This document shows positions 9,322 through 18,206 of a DNA stretch of 64,000 nucleotides, piece by piece. The position numbers and the translations under genes were made by a program. The stretch's first letter is position 1; the number at the start of each line of letters is the position of its first letter. A model generated the notes under the pieces. That model made no database searches, had not been told where the DNA came from, and was given only the letters and a program-made list of their open reading frames with translations. The DNA comes from DATJGF01 sp035495315 (GTDB taxonomy: Bacteria > Verrucomicrobiota > Verrucomicrobiia > Limisphaerales > UBA8199), in the NCBI GenBank assembly GCA_035495315.1, contig DATJGF010000229.1, positions 114,022 through 178,021 on the forward strand, written 5' to 3'.

Positions 9322-10116
9322 TTAGAGCATCGAAGTAATCGAATCGAGGTGCAGCCACGCCGCCAGCCGGGAAGGGGTTTTTGCGGTATAACCACAGAGT
9401 TCCTGCAATTCCGCGGGCAGGTTATTGGTTTTCAGCTTGGCAAACCCCACGCCGCCTTTCTCGGGTTGGAAACTGACCATGACTCCGTCAGATTCGACCT
9501 TTTGAACCTTTACATTCAAGCACGCCTCCCCGCTGCGCGTGGTCATCTCGACCGAATGGCTGCGCTTGGCAGTCTGGATGAGTGCGAGATTTTTCTTCGC
9601 GATGCGAGAGCCTTGGTCGGCAGCCTTTGTGCACCAGCTAATCGCCGTGTCCAGGTTTTGTGGTATTCCCCCCAGACCCGTCGCGTATAGCACTCCCAGT
9701 TCGTTCTGCGCGACCGAAAAATTTTGCGCCGCCGCCGTTTCAAGCCACTTCATGCCGGTCTTGCAATCACGGGTCGTACCCAGTCCTTTGATATAAATCA
9801 GGCTGAGGGCGGTTTGCGCCTTGGCATTGCCCTGCTCGGCAGATTTCCGGATCAGCTTTATCGCCTCAGACCTGGTTTCCATCGTTTGGGCCCGGTCAAA
9901 ACAGCGTTTGCCCAAAAGGTATTGTGCCTCGGCCTCGCCACGCTTGGCTCGGGCCACAACCATCGCTTGATCACAGTACCAGCAAACGCCCCCAGTAATG
10001 CAAAGCCCGACAAACAGGAACAGCAGGATACAAGTGAAGGTGTTCAGTGACTTGCGGCCCCGAGGCCGACCCGACCAGTTTTCGGTCTCAAAAGTTAAGC
10101 AATAGTTTTCTTTCAT
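9322..10116 (-). CDS. Membrane-anchored Sel1-repeat protein
   Basis: The 264-residue protein has a cytoplasmic N-terminus of ~28 residues, one membrane helix (~29-47, TCILLFLFVGLCITGGVC) and three or four Sel1-like repeats (~55-190), seen as EAEAQYLLGKRCFDRA, NAKAQTALSLIYIKGLG and SVAQNELGVLYATGLGG. Sel1 repeats are alpha-alpha hairpins that act as protein-protein scaffolds. The last ~60 residues (VKVQKVESDGVMVSFQPEKG) look like a small beta domain. The gene stands alone and converges on the DUF1015 gene. Its partner cannot be inferred. Confidence 0.8.
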   Translation of the reverse strand: MKENYCLTFETENWSGRPRGRKSLNTFTCILLFLFVGLCITGGVCWYCDQAMVVARAKRGEAEAQYLLGKRCFDRAQTMETRSEAIKLIRKSAEQGNAKAQTALSLIYIKGLGTTRDCKTGMKWLETAAAQNFSVAQNELGVLYATGLGGIPQNLDTAISWCTKAADQGSRIAKKNLALIQTAKRSHSVEMTTRSGEACLNVKVQKVESDGVMVSFQPEKGGVGFAKLKTNNLPAELQELCGYTAKTPSRLAAWLHLDSITSML

Positions 10117-10222
10117 ACGTTTGTATTTCTACGCTTCTGTCCGGATTATTGCTATCGGCCGAAGTACCAAATGAATTTCGGGTCATTCCTGGACATGGTC
10201 CCGTACTTTTAGGAAGCAAACT

Positions 10223-10239
10223 CCCGGGGAAACCCCGGG
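10223..10239. other. GC-rich 7-bp hairpin in a gene-free gap
   Basis: In the 232-base gap 10117-10348 upstream of the Sel1 gene, CCCGGGG and CCCCGGG pair perfectly around an AAA loop. An AAAAGGGG...TTTCCCC pairing follows directly. There is no T-run on either strand, so this is not a classical terminator. The rest of the gap shows nothing recognisable. Confidence 0.5.
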
Positions 10240-10348
10240 CAAAAGGGGCTGGAATTTCCCCCGTCAAACATGCGCGCGCAGGCCATCTTCGGCCGAATGT
10301 TGGGAAACTACTTGCAGCCCGGTATAATCAGAAAAGAACTCGGAGATA

Positions 10349-10729
10349 TTATTGCGGCGGAGAGGTATACACACGTGGTGGGCGCCCAAAGTCGCCCGTG
10401 GGGGTGTAGGGCGGCTGAAGTTGGTCATTTACCGCATCCACCCCGCTGGTATTTCTCACGATATCGTCAATCTGCCGCCGGACCTGCTCGCTGGGGACGT
10501 TGCCGCTCAATGTTACGGTCCCATTTTGCGCCGAGATCAGGACATCAGGTGCCGTGCTGGACAACTCAGCATTGCTGCTCAATTGCGCGCGCAGTTTGCG
10601 CTCCAGAGCCTGATCGGTATCGACCAGACCGTAATAGCGCGGTGGATGGCCTGCATACCCTCCCCGGTCCGCACAACCGGCAGCGAAGATAATTGAAACT
10701 ATCAGAAGCAAGCAGTTTGAAATTCTCAT
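10349..10729 (-). CDS. BON-domain lipoprotein
   Basis: Predicted envelope lipoprotein of 126 residues with a lipobox (FAAGC, Cys19). Residues ~40-105 form one BON domain: DQALERKLRAQLSSNAEL, then VTLSGNVPSEQVRRQIDDIV and GVDAVNDQL, the alternating helix-strand pattern of OsmY-like domains, which bind membranes or other envelope proteins. The C-terminal ~20 residues are proline- and glycine-rich with no predicted fold. It is divergent from the TPR-like gene at 10910. Confidence 0.88.
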   Translation of the reverse strand: MRISNCLLLIVSIIFAAGCADRGGYAGHPPRYYGLVDTDQALERKLRAQLSSNAELSSTAPDVLISAQNGTVTLSGNVPSEQVRRQIDDIVRNTSGVDAVNDQLQPPYTPTGDFGRPPRVYTSPPQ

Positions 10730-10909
10730 AATTCGAATCCGCTAAATAAAGACTCTGGCGAAGCGGTTTCGGGTTCCAGTAGGTGTTCTGCTCCTATCCA
10801 GCGAATACGATATGCTTTGCGGGAAAGCAACGGTTTGCCTTACCCTGTGCCTGGCCCTTGAGCAACTGACCACGCTGCTGCCTGATCGCCGAATTTAAAT
10901 CTCCGCCGC

Positions 10910-12070
10910 ATGCCAATCGTACCTGAAGACTCTCCGGCTGATGGAAGCGCGCCGGCGCCCGACCGACCGGCCTTCCGCCCACGTCGGGCCGCCTCAGGTG
11001 GTACCACCCGACCGCGCGTCATGCTCAATCCGGAGGAGGCAGCCAAAATGGTTGAACGTCTGCGGAGTCTGTGTCTCACCAAAGGCGACGAGGTGACCGG
11101 GTTGGAAGCCGCTGCCCAGGCCTTGCGCCAGTCCGGCTACAAGCAAGAGCTCAGCCAGGTGTTGCGGGAAGCGATTTGGTGGCCGGAGAGTCATCCCCAC
11201 GTTGGCGCGCTATGGATGCGCCGGCTGCTTTCCAGTAATAACTGGGACCGTCGATATCCAAAGACCATGGACCAACTCTGCCGGCAACACGGCGAGATCG
11301 GCCATCGCGCCGTGATCGAATTTCTCGGCACGGTCGCCGCCAAACACCGAGTCCCGCTCGTTCGAGAGGCGGTGCGGAAACACGGTCGGTGGCTGCGGAA
11401 CGATCCGCAAGGTTGGGGCACCACGGCGCGGGCGCTGGTTGCCGTGCGACTGTATCACTGGGCCGCAAAATGGATGTCAGACTGGAGGCAGCGGGGACCC
11501 TTGGATCTACCAATGTTGCATTGCCTCGCGTTGGCATTGCGAGGTGCCGGCAGAGAACAACAGGCACAGGAAATTGTCGATCTGGCGCTGACCAAACCGG
11601 ACGTAAACCAGCAATTCTCCATTTTTCATCTCTGGCAGGCTCAGGAACAGGCCCTGGCAGGCAATACTTCGACTGCGGTCGCCCATTTCAAAGAAGTTCA
11701 CCCCGAAGGTTGGGAGGATGATCCATTGGTGCTCTATTATCTCGTCCGAGGAGTCATTCGCGTCCAGCGCGGCGAAGGCAAGGTACGAACTGCTTCATTT
11801 TGGGCGGCCTATGACCGGGTCGGAGATCAATTAGGGCGCCGTCGCATTCACAAATCGGATATGATGTTGCGCCGTCAATATCGTCGCTGCATGCAGCGCA
11901 TGGCTCAGGACTCTGGCCAAACCTGGAGACGACTGCTAATCCCCTGGCGCAGCGCCGATTCTTGGAGCCTGACTGCTCCGCTGTTGCTCATCCCAGGAAT
12001 GCAACTGCTCTTGCCGCTCTATTTGCTGCGGCTCTGTACCAATCGCCGAGGGCAGATGAAGCGAAACTGA
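10910..12070 (+). CDS. TPR-like helical protein, possibly membrane-attached at the C-terminus
   Basis: A 386-residue protein I cannot assign to a named family. After a disordered proline-rich start (~1-35) it has paired helices across ~40-300, for example VERLRSLCLTKGDEVTGLEAAA, LHCLALALRGAGREQQAQEI and FHLWQAQEQALAGNTSTAVAHF, with the spacing of degenerate TPRs. Near the C-terminus a hydrophobic run (~353-375, LTAPLLLIPGMQLLLPLYLL) is followed by basic residues, suggesting a tail anchor. An atypical number of Trp residues lies in the middle. Start is ATG. It converges on the SGNH hydrolase gene. Confidence 0.7.
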   Translation: MPIVPEDSPADGSAPAPDRPAFRPRRAASGGTTRPRVMLNPEEAAKMVERLRSLCLTKGDEVTGLEAAAQALRQSGYKQELSQVLREAIWWPESHPHVGALWMRRLLSSNNWDRRYPKTMDQLCRQHGEIGHRAVIEFLGTVAAKHRVPLVREAVRKHGRWLRNDPQGWGTTARALVAVRLYHWAAKWMSDWRQRGPLDLPMLHCLALALRGAGREQQAQEIVDLALTKPDVNQQFSIFHLWQAQEQALAGNTSTAVAHFKEVHPEGWEDDPLVLYYLVRGVIRVQRGEGKVRTASFWAAYDRVGDQLGRRRIHKSDMMLRRQYRRCMQRMAQDSGQTWRRLLIPWRSADSWSLTAPLLLIPGMQLLLPLYLLRLCTNRRGQMKRN

Positions 12071-12200
12071 ATATCCGAAACCCGGAAGTCGAAATCCGAA
12101 AACAAATTCAAACCTCCAAATTTAAAACGGCGAACAGATTGGTGGTTTAAATTCTTTTGAATCAGGTTGGTTTCGGGCTTCGAGTTTCGGATTTCGGATT
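12071..12200. repeat. TCCGAAA-type inverted repeat between convergent genes
   Basis: The left arm carries ATCCGAAA and GAAATCCGAAAAC units (12073-12112); the right arm carries TTTCGG and GGATTTCGGATTTT (12170-12203), nearly complementary to the left. An inner pair around AAATTTAAAAC and GGTTTAAATT adds a second stem. The same unit recurs at 20707-20745 and 37205-37322. Confidence 0.7.
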
Positions 12201-13532
12201 TTATTCTGCCGGCTTTATCTCAAAGTGGTGAGACTTGGGCTTTCGCAACGCATCAATGCGGCCTTCTGCCTCGGCGATCCCCTGGTCGAGCCGCGACAAT
12301 TCCGTGGAACGCTTCGCCTCGACCTCAGCCGATTGCGCCCATTGCGGAAACGCAAACAGCTGGACACTGCGCCACCGGTCGAAAAACAAATTATTCTTTT
12401 GAAATACTTGAGCGAGAACGTCGCGGGCTTGCTTTGTAATCGGCCCTGCGCGGTTGGCCAGATTGCACGCCTTGGCAAGCTCCTCAGAAGTCACCCGGGC
12501 TGCCTTTTCTCCATCGATCGTAATCGTGTAACTCCGTGTCGGCAGGCCGCTCACCTGCAATTCATAACGATCTAAGTCGTCCATTATCGGGGCCAAACTA
12601 AGCGCCGGCTCGGCTCGTTCATCGATCGGCATCGGCAAGGCTTCATCGAGCCGATCGAAGCTGATGTTCGCACTATCAATTTTCAGATTTTCGACGCGAC
12701 AGCCTTCTGCGGCTGCGACCTTTTTCGCTGTACAATCGAGCACAACCCGGGACACCATGGGCGACGCGCCCAAACCTTTCAGCACAGCCCAAGCCATTAC
12801 AGTGTGTCCAATCGGGCCCGGATGGACCGCGTCACCGCCACCCACCATGCGATCCGGGTTGCCGGTCCGCTCGCGCAAAAGCATTGTCATATAGGGATCG
12901 AACTGATCGACAAACGCGGCCCCCTCTTTCTCCGCAACCTCGCGCAGACCGTCGGAGAATTTCCGCAATGACTGATTGCGGGCGTCTTTATCCGGATCCG
13001 GACGCTTATCCTCAATCGGCTGCGGCGTCAGGAACGCGACTCGCGCGCCGTTGGCTTTCAGGTCTTCGGCGATCTGCTTCTGGCTGCGAACATACGCTTT
13101 GAAAATATCCTCACGGAATGGCTGATACGAATGATCGTTCATGCCAAACTTGACCGTGACAAATGTTGGTTTCAGAGGCAGCACGTCGCGTTTCAACCCG
13201 CGGCGGACCGAGTCTTCCACCATTTGTTGCTGATTCGCTTCATCGGCCGCGAATAGTTTTGCCTCATCGGGATGAGCGCGTTGCCGCAACCAGGAAGTAT
13301 CTCCTCCCCAGCCGACGTTACGGAACGTGAGCTTCCATTCCGGGTGCCGAGTCAGAGCATAAGCTTCTATGTAGGTCGTATAGAGCCGCTGCTCAGTAAT
13401 ACTGTCCCCGAGGAACACGACTCGATCCCCATCATGGATCAAAAAATCGGCGCTGGTCGCGGCGTTGCTAACCAGGAGCGCGAGTAAAAGAGGCCAGCAA
13501 AGCTTTTTGCAGGAAGTGAAGGAAGCGTTCAT
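12201..13532 (-). CDS. Secreted SGNH/GDSL-family hydrolase
   Basis: Probable exported esterase or carbohydrate deacetylase. From ATG 13532 the 443-residue protein has a signal peptide (~residues 8-28). SGNH block I is FLGDSITEQ (Ser44), block II NVGWGGD, block III KFGMNDH, and block V carries the catalytic Asp/His in DAVHPGPIGH. The C-terminal ~150 residues are an extra domain found in planctomycete and verrucomicrobial GDSL proteins. The frame extends 16 codons further up (13580), but the downstream ATG places a normal signal peptide at the N-terminus. Substrate cannot be told; many relatives act on acetylated plant polysaccharides. Confidence 0.9.
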   Translation of the reverse strand: MNASFTSCKKLCWPLLLALLVSNAATSADFLIHDGDRVVFLGDSITEQRLYTTYIEAYALTRHPEWKLTFRNVGWGGDTSWLRQRAHPDEAKLFAADEANQQQMVEDSVRRGLKRDVLPLKPTFVTVKFGMNDHSYQPFREDIFKAYVRSQKQIAEDLKANGARVAFLTPQPIEDKRPDPDKDARNQSLRKFSDGLREVAEKEGAAFVDQFDPYMTMLLRERTGNPDRMVGGGDAVHPGPIGHTVMAWAVLKGLGASPMVSRVVLDCTAKKVAAAEGCRVENLKIDSANISFDRLDEALPMPIDERAEPALSLAPIMDDLDRYELQVSGLPTRSYTITIDGEKAARVTSEELAKACNLANRAGPITKQARDVLAQVFQKNNLFFDRWRSVQLFAFPQWAQSAEVEAKRSTELSRLDQGIAEAEGRIDALRKPKSHHFEIKPAE

Positions 13533-13680
13533 CGCGCGTGAGCTTAAGCAAGTCAACGCGGCGGCGGCAAGCCCGGACATTTCCCGGAGGAGGTGGCGCT
13601 GCCGGCTCGGTTGAGATTGACTAACCCGGCGGCATCAGGATACTTCGAATCAGTAGATGATTGATTCAGAATAAGACCTA

Positions 13681-14469
13681 ATGAGCACGATTACTAATGC
13701 GAAAAACTCCGCCTTCACGCTCATCGAGTTGCTCGTGGTCGTCGCAATCATCGCGATCCTCGCCGGACTGCTGCTGCCGGCCTTGTCCCGCGCCCGGCTC
13801 GGCGCCCAAGCCACCGCGTGCGGCAACAACATTAAGCAATTCGCCACCGCATGGCTCATCTACTGCGACGACAACCAGGGTGTGCTGGTAAATAATTCCA
13901 GCTCGGCCGATACGCGCACTTATCGCCAAAGCTGGGTCAATAATATCCAAGACTGGGGCACCAGCGAAGAGAACACGAATGTCGATTACGTTTTATCGGG
14001 CAAATTGGCCCCTTACGTGAGCAACAATCTGCGCATTTATAAGTGCCCATCGGACCAATCCGCGGCGCAAAACGGACCACGGCTCAGAAGCGTTTCGCTT
14101 AATTCGCTGGTCGGCGACCCGCTCATCAATCCAAATCGTTTTAATCCAAACTGGCTGCAGTTTATAAAAATCAGCCAATTCCCGCGACCGGCTAATTACT
14201 ATGTTTTCATTGAGGAACACCCCGACACGATCAACGACGGCTATTTCATGAATCAATGGGACGAGATCAAATGGGGAAACCTGCCGGCATCATATCATCA
14301 TGGCGCGGCCAACCTTTCGTGGGCCGATGGGCACATTGAACGGCATCAGTGGTCAGCCAACACGATACGACCAGCGCTTAAGGGCGGCGCCGGAGGCGGA
14401 TTTGTCCCCACCCCGCCCGACGATTATCTCTGGTTGCGAGAGCGAACCAGCGTAAAGCTCACTCCTTAA
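13681..14469 (+). CDS. Prepilin-like protein with H-X9-DG-type C-terminus (copy 1)
   Basis: Type II secretion/pilin-like protein of 262 residues. It has a short leader, then the prepilin peptidase motif AFTLIELLVVVAIIAILAGLL and a class III membrane helix, then a globular domain ending with YHHGAANLSWADGHIERHQW, the H-X9-DG-type end found in expanded pilin-like families of Planctomycetes and Verrucomicrobia. The residue before the cleavage site is Ala rather than the usual Gly, as in copy 2. It stands alone; two more members lie at 24987 and 26227. Function is unknown. Confidence 0.9.
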   Translation: MSTITNAKNSAFTLIELLVVVAIIAILAGLLLPALSRARLGAQATACGNNIKQFATAWLIYCDDNQGVLVNNSSSADTRTYRQSWVNNIQDWGTSEENTNVDYVLSGKLAPYVSNNLRIYKCPSDQSAAQNGPRLRSVSLNSLVGDPLINPNRFNPNWLQFIKISQFPRPANYYVFIEEHPDTINDGYFMNQWDEIKWGNLPASYHHGAANLSWADGHIERHQWSANTIRPALKGGAGGGFVPTPPDDYLWLRERTSVKLTP

Positions 14470-14740
14470 CCCTAGGCTATTGGATAAGTCACTTTGTCGC
14501 GCACTTTATCTCCTCACTTTGTCGAACATCACCAAAAAGGTCAGACCCGACAAGTGGGAAAGGGTAAAGGCAAAGTGAAGCGGACGGAACCAACAGCGTT
14601 TAGCTAACACTGGTGGCATCGGCTGGTAAGTGCGCCGAGGCTGCGTTGGAGCAAGACACTGCCAAACTCGCAAGCGAGGACGCTCGCGTTACTTGGAGCC
14701 CTCCCCTTGTCAGGACCGACAAGATTGCTATGCTCCGCGA

Positions 14741-15424
14741 GTGAATAACAACACCAACATCAGCTTTATCAAGGAAGATCCCTGGCGTGTTTTCCGAATC
14801 ATGGCGGAATTTGTCGATTCCTTCGAAGTCCTGTCCCAAGTGGGGCCAGGAGTGACCGTTTTTGGGTCGGCGCGCACGTCGCGAAAAGACCACTATTACC
14901 ATGCGACCGTGGAATTGGCGAAAGGTCTCGCAAAACACAACCTGGCGATCATCACCGGCGGTGGTCCGGGTGTGATGGAGGCCGCTAACAAAGGCGCCTG
15001 GCTCGCCAAAGGCAAGTCGGTAGGCCTTAACATCGAATTACCCCACGAGCAGATGGGTAATCGATATGCGAACATTCCCATTCATTTTCATTATTTCTTT
15101 TCACGCAAAGTCTGCTTCGTGAAGTACAGCATTGGCTTTGTCTTTATGCCCGGCGGCTTCGGCACCCTCGACGAATTCTTCGAAATTGCCACCCTCGTGC
15201 AAACCCGGCGCATTCCACGCTACCCGCTCATTCTGTTCGGGAAAAAGCATTGGAAAGGCTTGCTGGAATGGATGAATGAGCGCCTGGAGGAAAATGGCTT
15301 CATCAGTCCTGGCGACTTGGAATTGGTGACACTGACCGACGACCCGCAACAGGCGATCGATCTTATTTTGGACTACGAACGTCGAATTGGCCCACCGGAG
15401 ATCGTCCCCAAGGCATTTGCTTGA
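14741..15424 (+). CDS. LOG family protein (TIGR00730-type Rossmann fold)
   Basis: Member of the family that includes cytokinin riboside 5'-monophosphate phosphoribohydrolases (LOG) and bacterial nucleotide hydrolases such as PpnN. It keeps GSARTSRKDHYY, ITGGGPGVMEAANKGA and the signature PGGFGTLDEFFE, which carries the catalytic Glu. A GTG at 14741 was chosen because the conserved family segment PWRVFRIMAEFVDSFE begins before the first ATG (14801); the open frame reaching to 14630 has no such similarity. It is 38 bases upstream of the M16 peptidase and may share its transcript. Confidence 0.88.
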   Translation: MNNNTNISFIKEDPWRVFRIMAEFVDSFEVLSQVGPGVTVFGSARTSRKDHYYHATVELAKGLAKHNLAIITGGGPGVMEAANKGAWLAKGKSVGLNIELPHEQMGNRYANIPIHFHYFFSRKVCFVKYSIGFVFMPGGFGTLDEFFEIATLVQTRRIPRYPLILFGKKHWKGLLEWMNERLEENGFISPGDLELVTLTDDPQQAIDLILDYERRIGPPEIVPKAFA

Positions 15425-15462
15425 AGATTGCGACAAAGGCCTGACCATCGCATCGCCTGTAC

Positions 15463-16728
15463 ATGTACCACGTCACGCAGCTGAAAAATGGCCTAAGGGT
15501 TGCCACCGCGTCGATGCCGCACATGCTCAGCGTGAGCGTCGGAATCTGGGTCAATGTTGGGTCACGTTATGAACCCACGCCTCTGAATGGCGCTTGCCAT
15601 TTCATCGAACATCTCCTCTTTAAAGGCACCAAGAAAAGATCAGCCAAAGAAATTTCGCAAGCCGTCGAAGGCATCGGCGGATACCTGAACGCCTTCACCA
15701 GTGAGGAAACGACCTGCTTTCACGCACGCGCGGGGCACCAGCATTTCGGCGAGTTGCTCGATGTGCTGATGGACATGATGCTACATTCTCAATTCGCCAG
15801 CGCGGAAATCGCCAAAGAACGCGAGGTCATTAAAGAAGAAATGGCGATGTACCTGGATGAACCTCAACATCACGTTCAGGAGTTGCTTAATGCCACCCTT
15901 TGGCCGGAGCAATCGTTGGGCCGACCCATCACCGGCACGGCGGAAACCCTCGATTCCCTCAACCGATCGATGCTGCTGAATTACCTGCGGCAATATTATG
16001 TCGCAGAGGCCACGCTGATCGTGGTCACGGGAAGGATTAAGCATGCTCAAGCGGTGCGCGCGGTTGAGCGGTATGCGTCCCATTTTGCGCGTACGACCCG
16101 CCCCTCCCATGCCCCGGCGCGTGAAGAACAGTCGACGCCCCGGCTGCGCCTGTTTACCAAACAAACCGAACAGACGCAAATCGCCCTCGGCGTCCGCACC
16201 TGTTCCCGTCTGGACGAGCGCCGGTACCCTCTGCGGTTGCTGAATACGATTTTGGGCGAGAATATGAGCTCGCGCCTGTTCCAAATCCTCCGCGAAGACT
16301 GCGGTCTCGCCTATTCCATTTACAGCACCCCAAGTTTCTTCAGTGACACCGGTGACCTGGTTATCTCCGCGGGATTGGATACCGACAACGTGCCCAAGGC
16401 ACTTCGTCTGGTGCTGCGCGAACTAAGCAGACTAACTGAGGTCCCCGTCACCGCAGCGGAACTCCGCCGGGCGCGCGACTATGTATTCGGCCAAATTGAT
16501 TTGGGCCGGGAGAGCACGGATAATCAGATGAACTGGATCGGCGAGCAGGTCCTTGCTTACAACAGGATTTACTCCCCAACGGAGGTCAAGCGCCGCCTGG
16601 CTTCAGTTACGGCGGCTGACATTCGCGCAGTTGCTGGTGATTTCTTCCGATCCGAACGGCTCAGCCTCGCCCTGGTCAGCCCTATGAAATCCGACCGCTC
16701 GCTTCAGTCAATTCTTCGGTTGGCATGA
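15463..16728 (+). CDS. M16-family zinc peptidase (processing-peptidase type)
   Basis: Metallopeptidase of the pitrilysin/mitochondrial processing-peptidase family, 421 residues. The inverted zinc motif HxxEH is present (HFIEH, residues 46-50), with the third zinc ligand expected in the EREVIKEEM helix around residues 121-129. The second half has the non-catalytic M16 fold with the Arg/Tyr substrate-clamp region (SSRLFQILREDCGLAYSIYS). Length matches single-chain bacterial members that work as homodimers. No signal peptide is seen, so it is probably cytoplasmic. Its TGA overlaps the pabB ATG, indicating translational coupling. Confidence 0.93.
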   Translation: MYHVTQLKNGLRVATASMPHMLSVSVGIWVNVGSRYEPTPLNGACHFIEHLLFKGTKKRSAKEISQAVEGIGGYLNAFTSEETTCFHARAGHQHFGELLDVLMDMMLHSQFASAEIAKEREVIKEEMAMYLDEPQHHVQELLNATLWPEQSLGRPITGTAETLDSLNRSMLLNYLRQYYVAEATLIVVTGRIKHAQAVRAVERYASHFARTTRPSHAPAREEQSTPRLRLFTKQTEQTQIALGVRTCSRLDERRYPLRLLNTILGENMSSRLFQILREDCGLAYSIYSTPSFFSDTGDLVISAGLDTDNVPKALRLVLRELSRLTEVPVTAAELRRARDYVFGQIDLGRESTDNQMNWIGEQVLAYNRIYSPTEVKRRLASVTAADIRAVAGDFFRSERLSLALVSPMKSDRSLQSILRLA

Positions 16729-18206
16729 GCTGCTTACTAGTCCAGGAAGTTGCGACGGAGTTGACCCCGGAACGGTTGGCGGAACAATTCCGCTTTGAAC
16801 CGGGCATGATGCTATTGCGGACGGCGTTGTTTGAATCGGCACGTGATCGCTACTCGTTCCTGACCCTCCGACCGATTCTGACCTTCCGCAGCTTCGGCTC
16901 GCGTTGTGAGATAGAATCCTCCACTGGCCATTTGGTCCAGTTCGGCAATCCATGGCTCCTGCTGGCCCAATGGATGTCCCGTTATGAGTTGCTCGATGAT
17001 CTCGATCTGCCATTCCCCTTGGGTGGCTGTTTCGGGTATTGGGGCTACGATTTGAAGAATTTCACCGAACCTAAGCTCAAGCGCGGCGCCAGAAACGAGC
17101 TTGAATTGCCGGATTGCTACCTGGGTTTTTACGCCAGCCTCCTGGCGATCGATCAGCAGCTTGGAAAGAGTTGGATTATATCGACCGGGCTGGCGCCGGA
17201 TGGATCACGCAGCGAGGCGCAGGCCCAGCGCGATCTGGCCTGGTGGCAAAGCCAACTCGGCAATCAGGCGCGTCCACCGTCGCTCGAGCCTAGAAGTGAC
17301 CAGGACTTCTGGTCCGAATATCGCACCGCGCCTTTAGTGTCCGATTGCTCCCGTGATGAGTTTATCCGACGCGTCAAAAGGGCCCAGAATTATATCCGCG
17401 CCGGCGACATTTACCAGGTGAACCTTTCGCACCGGCTGCAGATGCGCCGCCCAGTCGCTGGTTGGCAACTCTTTAATCGACTAACGTCTCTGTCGCCGGC
17501 GCCTTTCGCGGCTTTTCTGAACTGCGGCGATTTCCAGATCGTCTCTTCATCTCCAGAGCTTTTCTTGCGCATGAGCGGCGCGCAGATACAAACACGGCCA
17601 ATTAAAGGAACGCGCCCCCGCTCCGAATGCGCAACCCGCGACGCGCAACTCGCTTATGAATTGCAGACGAGCGCCAAAGAAACGGCCGAGTTGGTCATGA
17701 TCACAGACCTGCTTCGGAATGATTTGGGCAAAGTTTGTGAGTTTGGTTCGGTCCACACGCCGGAATTGGTCCGCCTCGAACGGTACCCCCAGGTCCAACA
17801 CCTTGTCTCTACCGTCCAGGGCCGTTTGCGGCCTGAAGTCGACCATTTAACCGCGCTGGCATCTTGTTTTCCAGGAGGCAGCATCACCGGCGCTCCCAAG
17901 TTTCGCGCGATGGAAATTATTGATGAACTTGAACGGACAGCCCGCGGGCCGTATACCGGGGCTCTTGGCTATCTCGGATTCAACCGCGAAACTCAATTGA
18001 GCATGACCATACGGACCGCGATTTGCAAACGCGGGGCGGTTTACTTTCCGGTAGGAGCGGGAATCGTTGCGGACTCCAACCCAGAGGCCGAATATGAGGA
18101 GACCCTTGTCAAGGCTCGCGGGTTTTTTGCAGCGCTTGGCCTTGGCATAAATTCCCTCCAGCCCTGCCCGCTTGGCCCGGAAGAAGTATTTGGCCCTGGT
18201 TCATGA
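16725..18206 (+). CDS. pabB: Aminodeoxychorismate synthase component I
   Basis: Converts chorismate with ammonia or glutamine-derived nitrogen to 4-amino-4-deoxychorismate, the first step toward p-aminobenzoate and folate. The 493-residue protein shows the chorismate-binding core: PIKGTRPR (the Lys in PIKGT is typical of PabB rather than TrpE), SAKETAELVMITDLLRNDLG, CFPGGSITGAPK and YTGALGYLGF. ATG overlaps the previous TGA, and its own TGA overlaps the next ATG, so the three genes are coupled. No pabA lies nearby, so the glutamine amidotransferase must come from elsewhere. Anthranilate synthase TrpE is less likely given PIKGT and the pabC neighbour. Confidence 0.93.
   Translation: MSCLLVQEVATELTPERLAEQFRFEPGMMLLRTALFESARDRYSFLTLRPILTFRSFGSRCEIESSTGHLVQFGNPWLLLAQWMSRYELLDDLDLPFPLGGCFGYWGYDLKNFTEPKLKRGARNELELPDCYLGFYASLLAIDQQLGKSWIISTGLAPDGSRSEAQAQRDLAWWQSQLGNQARPPSLEPRSDQDFWSEYRTAPLVSDCSRDEFIRRVKRAQNYIRAGDIYQVNLSHRLQMRRPVAGWQLFNRLTSLSPAPFAAFLNCGDFQIVSSSPELFLRMSGAQIQTRPIKGTRPRSECATRDAQLAYELQTSAKETAELVMITDLLRNDLGKVCEFGSVHTPELVRLERYPQVQHLVSTVQGRLRPEVDHLTALASCFPGGSITGAPKFRAMEIIDELERTARGPYTGALGYLGFNRETQLSMTIRTAICKRGAVYFPVGAGIVADSNPEAEYEETLVKARGFFAALGLGINSLQPCPLGPEEVFGPGS

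Noticed and set aside
10223..10239. Classical terminator
   Set aside because: The hairpin is GC-rich but has no T-run on either strand, and the nearest gene on the minus strand begins rather than ends close by.
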